From: an uncultured Bacteroidota bacterium
Lineage (GTDB): Bacteria; Bacteroidota; Bacteroidia; Flavobacteriales; Flavobacteriaceae
DNA: 64,000 nt
Assembly: GCA_902626365.1 (NCBI GenBank)
Contig: CACOFE010000002.1
Location: 39,430 to 103,429, forward strand
Direction: 5' to 3'
Shown here: piece after piece, positions 58,547-64,000 of the stretch
Layout: every line of letters starts with the position of its first letter
Numbering within the stretch: the stretch's first letter is position 1
Made by a program: the position numbers and the translations under genes
Notes under the pieces: model-generated
Databases searched by the model: none
Told to the model about the DNA's origin: nothing
What the model saw: the letters and a program-made list of their open reading frames with translations, nothing else

Positions 58547-59404
58547 TTAAATTATTTTTTTAATGTATTTGCCATATGAACTATTGCCATATTTTTTTGC
58601 AACTGCTAACATTTTTTCTTTATCTATAAAGCCATGGAGATACGCAATCTCTTCTACACAAGCAATTTTTTTATCAGTACGTTTTTCAATTACACGGACA
58701 AATTCATTTGCAGCTTCCATACTCTCTAAAGTACCTGCGTCTAACCAAGCCATTCCCCTACTCATGACCCCAACCTGTAGAGCTTTTTCTCTCAAATACA
58801 TCTGATTAATGGTTGTGATTTCTTTCTCACCTCGGTATGAAGGGTTAACATTTTTTGCAAAATTTACAACCCGATTATCATAAAAATATAGACCCGGTAT
58901 TGCATAATTCGATTTTGGCTTTAAGGGTTTCTCTTCAACACTTAAAACCCTATTTTTACTGTCAAATTCAACAACTCCATAGCGTTGTGGATCATTGACT
59001 GGATAAGCAAATACTGATGCTCCACTAATATTTTTTTTACTCCTCAATAAACTACCGAAACCACTTCCATAAAAAATATTATCACCCAAAATCAATGCTA
59101 CTTTATCTTTTCCTATAAATTTTTCTCCGATTATAAATGCCTCTGCTAGCCCATTTGGTTTTGGTTGAACTTCATATTCGAATTTACACCCTAGCTGAGT
59201 ACCATCACCCAATAATTTTTTAAAAATATCTTTGTCAGATGGAGTAGTAATTATTAATATTTCTCTAATTCCAGCTAACATTAACACAGAGAGAGGGTAA
59301 TAAATCATTGGCTTATCATATATGGGTAACAGCTGTTTACTAACCGATATTGTTAGTGGGTAAAGTCTTGTTCCCGAACCGCCTGCTAAAATTATTCCTT
59401 TCAT
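58547..59404 (-). CDS. rfbA: Glucose-1-phosphate thymidylyltransferase
   Basis: MKGIILAGGSGTRLYPLTISVSKQLLPIYDKPMIYYPLSVLMLAGI. Confidence 0.97.
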   Translation of the reverse strand: MKGIILAGGSGTRLYPLTISVSKQLLPIYDKPMIYYPLSVLMLAGIREILIITTPSDKDIFKKLLGDGTQLGCKFEYEVQPKPNGLAEAFIIGEKFIGKDKVALILGDNIFYGSGFGSLLRSKKNISGASVFAYPVNDPQRYGVVEFDSKNRVLSVEEKPLKPKSNYAIPGLYFYDNRVVNFAKNVNPSYRGEKEITTINQMYLREKALQVGVMSRGMAWLDAGTLESMEAANEFVRVIEKRTDKKIACVEEIAYLHGFIDKEKMLAVAKKYGNSSYGKYIKKII

Positions 59405-59409
59405 AAATA

Positions 59410-60456
59410 CTAATTATATTGAGTTTTATAATAATTTTGATATTCTCCGGATGTTACATTTTTTAACCATTCCGAATTATCAAAATACCAATCAATTGTT
59501 TGGGATAAGCCTTCTTCAAAAGTAACTAACGGACTCCAACCTAAATTTATGTTAATTTTGTTTGCATCAATAGCATATCTGAGATCGTGTCCCGGTCTGT
59601 CTTTGACATACGTGATTAATTTTTCAGATTCACCTTTCTTCTGATTAAGTTTAACATCCATCAATTTACAAAGTAATTTAACTAAATCAATATTTTTATA
59701 CTCGTTAAAACCCCCAACATTATATGTTTCATATTTAATTCCCTTATGGAATATCAAATCAATTGCAATTGCATGATCTTTGACATAAAGCCAGTCTCTT
59801 GTATAATTTCCATCTCCATATACCGGCAGAAACTTGTTTTCAATTATATTATTTATGAATAAGGGAATTAATTTTTCAGGAAATTGATTTGGTCCATAAT
59901 TATTAGAGCAATTTGAAATCAAATAAGGTAAACCATATGTTTCTCCGTAAGCCCTGACAAAATGATCAGAACTGGCTTTGCTAGCTGAATATGGGGAATT
60001 TGGGTCATAAGGAGTCTTTTCATTGAATAATCCTGAATCACCTAAACTTCCATAAACCTCATCTGTACTTACATGGTAGAATTTTTTACCTTTCCAATTA
60101 TTTGACCACAAAAGTTTAAATGCATTTAACAGAACAATTGTTCCTAAAATGTTTGTTTTAGCAAAATCTAGAGGATTAAGTATAGACCTATCAACATGTG
60201 ATTCTGCGGCTAAATGTATGACACCATCAAATTGGTATTTCTTAAAAATTTCATTAACATAATTTTCATTTGTTATGTTTCCATACAAAAATTTATAATT
60301 TTTTTTATTTTCTAAATCTTTTAAATTCTCTAAATTTCCGGCGTATGTTAAGCTGTCTAAATTATATATTTTATAATTGTGATATTTATTTACAAAAGTT
60401 CTTACAACGTGAGAACCAATAAACCCCGCTCCTCCTGTAATTAAAATATTTTTCAT
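59410..60456 (-). CDS. rfbB: dTDP-glucose 4,6-dehydratase
   Basis: [57 protein letters not shown]. Confidence 0.97.
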   Translation of the reverse strand: MKNILITGGAGFIGSHVVRTFVNKYHNYKIYNLDSLTYAGNLENLKDLENKKNYKFLYGNITNENYVNEIFKKYQFDGVIHLAAESHVDRSILNPLDFAKTNILGTIVLLNAFKLLWSNNWKGKKFYHVSTDEVYGSLGDSGLFNEKTPYDPNSPYSASKASSDHFVRAYGETYGLPYLISNCSNNYGPNQFPEKLIPLFINNIIENKFLPVYGDGNYTRDWLYVKDHAIAIDLIFHKGIKYETYNVGGFNEYKNIDLVKLLCKLMDVKLNQKKGESEKLITYVKDRPGHDLRYAIDANKININLGWSPLVTFEEGLSQTIDWYFDNSEWLKNVTSGEYQNYYKTQYN

Positions 60457-60520
60457 TTAAATTAGTTTTTTATTATAGTGATTAGAAATCAACTTTTAAA
60501 AAAGCTTCAAAATTATTTGT

Positions 60521-61480
60521 TTAGTTGATATTATTAACTTCTTCAAAGTATTTAATTGTATTTAAAAGTCCCTTGTCCAAATCATATTTTGGTTTCCAAT
60601 TTAGATTTTTAATTGCCAATGATATGGATGGTTTTCTTCTTTTAGGATCATCGTCTGGTAGATCTTTAAAAACAACCTTTGATTTAGAATTTGTTAATTT
60701 TAGAATTTTTAATGCTAACTTTTTGATTGATATTTCATTTGGATTACCCAGATTAACTGGCCCAACAAAATTATTTTGAGAATTCATCATTTTAATCATT
60801 CCTTCAATCAAATCATCAATATATTGAAAGCTTCTGGTTTGTGAACCGTCACCATTTATTGTAATATCTTGATTATTCAAGGCTTGTAAAATAAAATTTG
60901 AAACTACTCTTCCATCGTTTTTAGTCATATTAGAACCATAAGTATTAAATATTCTAACAATTTTTATTTTCAAATCATGTTCTCTCTTATAATCCATAAA
61001 TAAAGTTTCCGCACATCTTTTTCCTTCATCGTAACATGACCTAAAACCAAGCATATTGACATTACCATTATAATCTTCTTTCTGTGGATGAATTTGAGGG
61101 TCACCATAAACTTCACTTGTACTTGCTTGTAATATTTTAGCATTATTTTTTTTTGCTAAACCTAACATGTTTATCACTCCAATTGTACAGGTTTTTATTG
61201 TTTTGATTGGGTTATATTGATAGTGTATAGGGGATGCTGGACAAGCTAAATTATAAATCTCATCAATTTTATCTTTATAGAAAGGATTAACAATATCATG
61301 GTTAATAAATTCAAAATTTGAATCATTAATTAAATGAGAGATATTATTTACAGATCCTGTGAGTAAATTATCTAAACATATAATATTATGTCCTAATTTA
61401 AGCAAAGCCTCACAAAGATGTGATCCGATAAAGCCCGCCCCACCAGTCACTAATATATTTTTATTATTTGTTTCTTCCAA
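60521..61480 (-). CDS. UDP-glucuronate decarboxylase (UDP-xylose synthase family)
   Basis: [81 protein letters not shown]. Confidence 0.92.
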   Translation of the reverse strand: MEETNNKNILVTGGAGFIGSHLCEALLKLGHNIICLDNLLTGSVNNISHLINDSNFEFINHDIVNPFYKDKIDEIYNLACPASPIHYQYNPIKTIKTCTIGVINMLGLAKKNNAKILQASTSEVYGDPQIHPQKEDYNGNVNMLGFRSCYDEGKRCAETLFMDYKREHDLKIKIVRIFNTYGSNMTKNDGRVVSNFILQALNNQDITINGDGSQTRSFQYIDDLIEGMIKMMNSQNNFVGPVNLGNPNEISIKKLALKILKLTNSKSKVVFKDLPDDDPKRRKPSISLAIKNLNWKPKYDLDKGLLNTIKYFEEVNNIN

Positions 61481-62852
61481 GACCTATATAATTAAATCCT
61501 ATTTTATTTATTTGTTTAATGTTTAATATATTTCTGCCATCAAAAATAAAAGCAGGTTTTTTCATCAGTGAATATATCTTTACCCATTCATAATTTTTAA
61601 ATTCATCCCACTCGGTCATTATTGCAATTAAATTGTAATCTGAAATATTTTTCAAAGGTTCTTTAAGATAATTTACCAATGACTCGTTATAATTCGCATT
61701 TAAATTTGATAAATCTAGCTTAACTTGATTTTCCTTAACTTTTGGGTCATATATATCAATTTTTATTTCATTATTTATCAAATTATTAGCAACATAAATT
61801 GCAGCTGACTCCCTTGTATCATTGGTGTTTTTTTTAAATGCCCAACCCAATAATAAAACTCTTGGCTCCAAATCTCTTTTTTTTAAACACTGAACTATTT
61901 TATTTGAAAATCTGTCCCTTTGATGACTATTTATTACAAGTATCTGCTCCCAATAATCTGCAACTTTTTCAAGCCCAAGCGATCTTGAAATGTAGACAAG
62001 ATTTAAAATATCCTTTTGAAAACAACTACCTCCAAAACCAACAGATGTTTTCAAAAAACTACTTCCGATTCTTGAATCCATTCCAATAGCTCTTGAAACT
62101 TCTTCAATATCTGCCCCAGTTTCTTCACACAACTCAGACAATGAATTAATGGAAGATATTCTTTGAGCTAAAAAAGCATTAGCCGTTAACTTTGAGAGTT
62201 CTGACGACCATAAATTTGTGGTAAGAATATTTTCTTTAGGAACCCATGAAGAGTATATGTTAAAAAGGGATTTCACTGCTTTTTTCCCTTCCAAAGTATC
62301 ATCACCACCAATTAATACCCTGTCTGGGATTTCCAAATCTCTCATCGCAGTACCTTCAGCAAGAAATTCAGGATTAGACAATATCTGAAAATCAATCGAA
62401 CTATTGTTTGATCTCAAAATTTTTTTAATCTTTTCTGATGTTCTAACAGGAACCGTTGATTTTTCAACGATGATTTTATTTGTTTTTGAAACTTTTGCAA
62501 TTTGTTTAGCACAAGCCTCGACAAATTTTAAATCTGCTGCATAACCCTTGCCTTCTCCAGTAGTCTTAGTTGGTGTATTGACTGAAATAAATATCATATC
62601 GGCTTCAAAAATATGTTTATTTACATCTGTTGAAAAAAATAAATTTTTTCCTCTAGCTTCTTCGATAACTTTTGACAATCCAGGTTCATAGACGGGTAAA
62701 TTTTCTAAATTTGTTGAATTCCACGCATCTATTTTATGAGAATTCATATCAACAACATTAACTCTGATATGAGGATTTTTTTGAGCAATAACTGACATTG
62801 TGGGACCTCCAACATAGCCCGCACCAATACAACAAATATTTTTTATTTTCAT
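61464..62852 (-). CDS. UDP-glucose 6-dehydrogenase (eukaryotic-like subtype)
   Basis: [87 protein letters not shown]. Confidence 0.93.
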   Translation of the reverse strand: MKIKNICCIGAGYVGGPTMSVIAQKNPHIRVNVVDMNSHKIDAWNSTNLENLPVYEPGLSKVIEEARGKNLFFSTDVNKHIFEADMIFISVNTPTKTTGEGKGYAADLKFVEACAKQIAKVSKTNKIIVEKSTVPVRTSEKIKKILRSNNSSIDFQILSNPEFLAEGTAMRDLEIPDRVLIGGDDTLEGKKAVKSLFNIYSSWVPKENILTTNLWSSELSKLTANAFLAQRISSINSLSELCEETGADIEEVSRAIGMDSRIGSSFLKTSVGFGGSCFQKDILNLVYISRSLGLEKVADYWEQILVINSHQRDRFSNKIVQCLKKRDLEPRVLLLGWAFKKNTNDTRESAAIYVANNLINNEIKIDIYDPKVKENQVKLDLSNLNANYNESLVNYLKEPLKNISDYNLIAIMTEWDEFKNYEWVKIYSLMKKPAFIFDGRNILNIKQINKIGFNYIGLGRNK

Positions 62853-63970
62853 TTAAAGAATTTTATTACACTTTCGATGATATAGTCCTGATTTGAGTTT
62901 TCTAATTCAGTATGGATTGGTAAAGATATAACCTCATCAGAAAGAATATCGGTATTTTTTAAAGTTTGATTATTTCTGTATGGTTTCTGTTTATGAATTG
63001 GGATTGGATAATAAATCATTGACGGAATTTCTAAATCATTTAAATAACTTTTTAATTCGTCTCTTTTTCCGTTTAAAATTCTTAGGGTATATTGATGATA
63101 AACATGAATTGAATCTGAAATAACTTTTGGAGTCTTAATCTGATTAATTTTATTAAAAGCCAAGTTATAGTTATTTGCCATAATTTTTCTGTTTGTATTA
63201 TACTCATCTAAATATTTTAATTTGATATTTAAAATTTCAGCTTGAATGGAATCCAATCTGGAATTGCAACCAATAATTTCATGATGATACTTTATTTTTT
63301 CACCATGATTTACTATCATTCTTAACTTGTTGGCTAAGTTATTATCATTCGTAAAAATTGCACCTCCATCACCATAACAACCCAAATTTTTAGAAGGGTA
63401 AAAAGAAGTAGTCCCAATATGACCCAGGGTTCCAGTAAATTTAATTTCTTCACTTGGAAAGGTATATTTACAACCGATTGCCTGCGCATTATCTTCTATG
63501 ATTTTAAGGTCATATTCTTCAGCTAACTTAATAATTGGAGCCATATCACAAGATTGCCCATACAAATGAACAGGAACAATAGCTTTTGTATTATCATTTA
63601 TATGTGGTTCAATTAAATCTGCTGTTATATTGAATGTATCTAAATCAACATCACAAAAAACAACTTTAATTCCAAGAATTGCTGCTGCCTCAGCAGTAGC
63701 AATATATGTCCATGATGGGCATATAATTTCATCTCCTTTTTTAAGGTCCAAAGCCATGAATGCAATCTGTAGTGCGTCAGTTCCATTAGCACAGCATATA
63801 ACATTTTTTACATTTAAATAATTTGATAAATTTTCTGAGAATTTTTGAACTATTGGTCCGTTTACAAATCTACCTGATTCAATAGATGATATAATGTTTT
63901 GATCAATTTCATTCTTTATTTTTGAATATTGACCCATTAAATCTACCATCTGTATATTAGTTTTTTTCAT
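62849..63970 (-). CDS. DegT/DnrJ/EryC1 aminotransferase, WlbC/WbpE-like
   Basis: IQMVDLMGQYSKIKNEIDQNI, EDNAQAIGCKYTF, TTSFYPSKNLGCYGDGGAIFTND, GCNSRLDSIQAEIL. Confidence 0.82.
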   Translation of the reverse strand: MKKTNIQMVDLMGQYSKIKNEIDQNIISSIESGRFVNGPIVQKFSENLSNYLNVKNVICCANGTDALQIAFMALDLKKGDEIICPSWTYIATAEAAAILGIKVVFCDVDLDTFNITADLIEPHINDNTKAIVPVHLYGQSCDMAPIIKLAEEYDLKIIEDNAQAIGCKYTFPSEEIKFTGTLGHIGTTSFYPSKNLGCYGDGGAIFTNDNNLANKLRMIVNHGEKIKYHHEIIGCNSRLDSIQAEILNIKLKYLDEYNTNRKIMANNYNLAFNKINQIKTPKVISDSIHVYHQYTLRILNGKRDELKSYLNDLEIPSMIYYPIPIHKQKPYRNNQTLKNTDILSDEVISLPIHTELENSNQDYIIESVIKFFK

Positions 63971-64000
63971 TTAGTTTTTTTACGGCTTCGCCAACGTCAG
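63957..64000 (-). CDS. C-terminus of an unidentified CDS truncated by the window edge
   Basis: Minus-strand reading ...DVGEAVKKLNEKN-stop, overlapping the start of the WlbC/WbpE-like gene. Confidence 0.4.
   Translation of the reverse strand, partial: DVGEAVKKLNEKN

Noticed and set aside
1-64000. CRISPR array, rRNA, tRNA, IS element or prophage
   Set aside because: No regular repeat-spacer pattern, RNA gene signature, transposase/integrase ORF or terminal repeats seen by eye; dedicated searches (tRNAscan, Infernal, ISfinder) were not possible.

Overview
AT-rich chromosomal window from a marine-type member of the Bacteroidota (Flavobacteriia-like). Lineage evidence: a T9SS plug protein and PorT, a T9SS-sorted M36 protease, and TAnnTTTG -7 promoter boxes. 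Bases 1-21 kb are mostly conserved housekeeping genes: nqrB (partial), nqrA, apaG, pruA, M36 protease, rsmG, aminotransferase, trkH/trkA, porT, rRNA methyltransferase, fbaA, accD, rpsO, pnp, rpoD, rpe. From about 21.4 kb to the right edge lies a very large surface-polysaccharide locus. It has a kelch-type, single-TM protein with a C-terminal winged-helix-like tail, a WecA/MraY-type PGT and Wza/Wzz export genes. A roughly 36 kb block then runs entirely on the minus strand. It holds nucleotide-sugar genes (dTDP-Rha, dTDP-3-acylamino-3,6-dideoxyhexose, UDP-L-FucNAc type, CDP-6-deoxy sugar, UDP-GlcA/UDP-Xyl, Kdo, WlbC-type), Wzx/Wzy, glycosyltransferases and two sulfotransferase-like proteins. It also holds a full PAPS supply and recycling set (cysC, cysD, cysN, cysQ) headed by a duplicated DUF2061 membrane protein. 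The most interesting interpretation is a dedicated sulfated-polysaccharide assembly locus with a putative membrane-tethered kelch regulator whose promoter carries three helically phased direct repeats. Other notable signals: an intrinsic terminator embedded in the antisense rsmG coding sequence, a G8 tract in a glycosyltransferase, tandem divergent FdtA/QdtA paralogs, and an LhgO-like oxidase between sugar genes. I saw no rRNA, tRNA, CRISPR array or transposase. All family calls come from reading the sequence and motifs; no database search was run.
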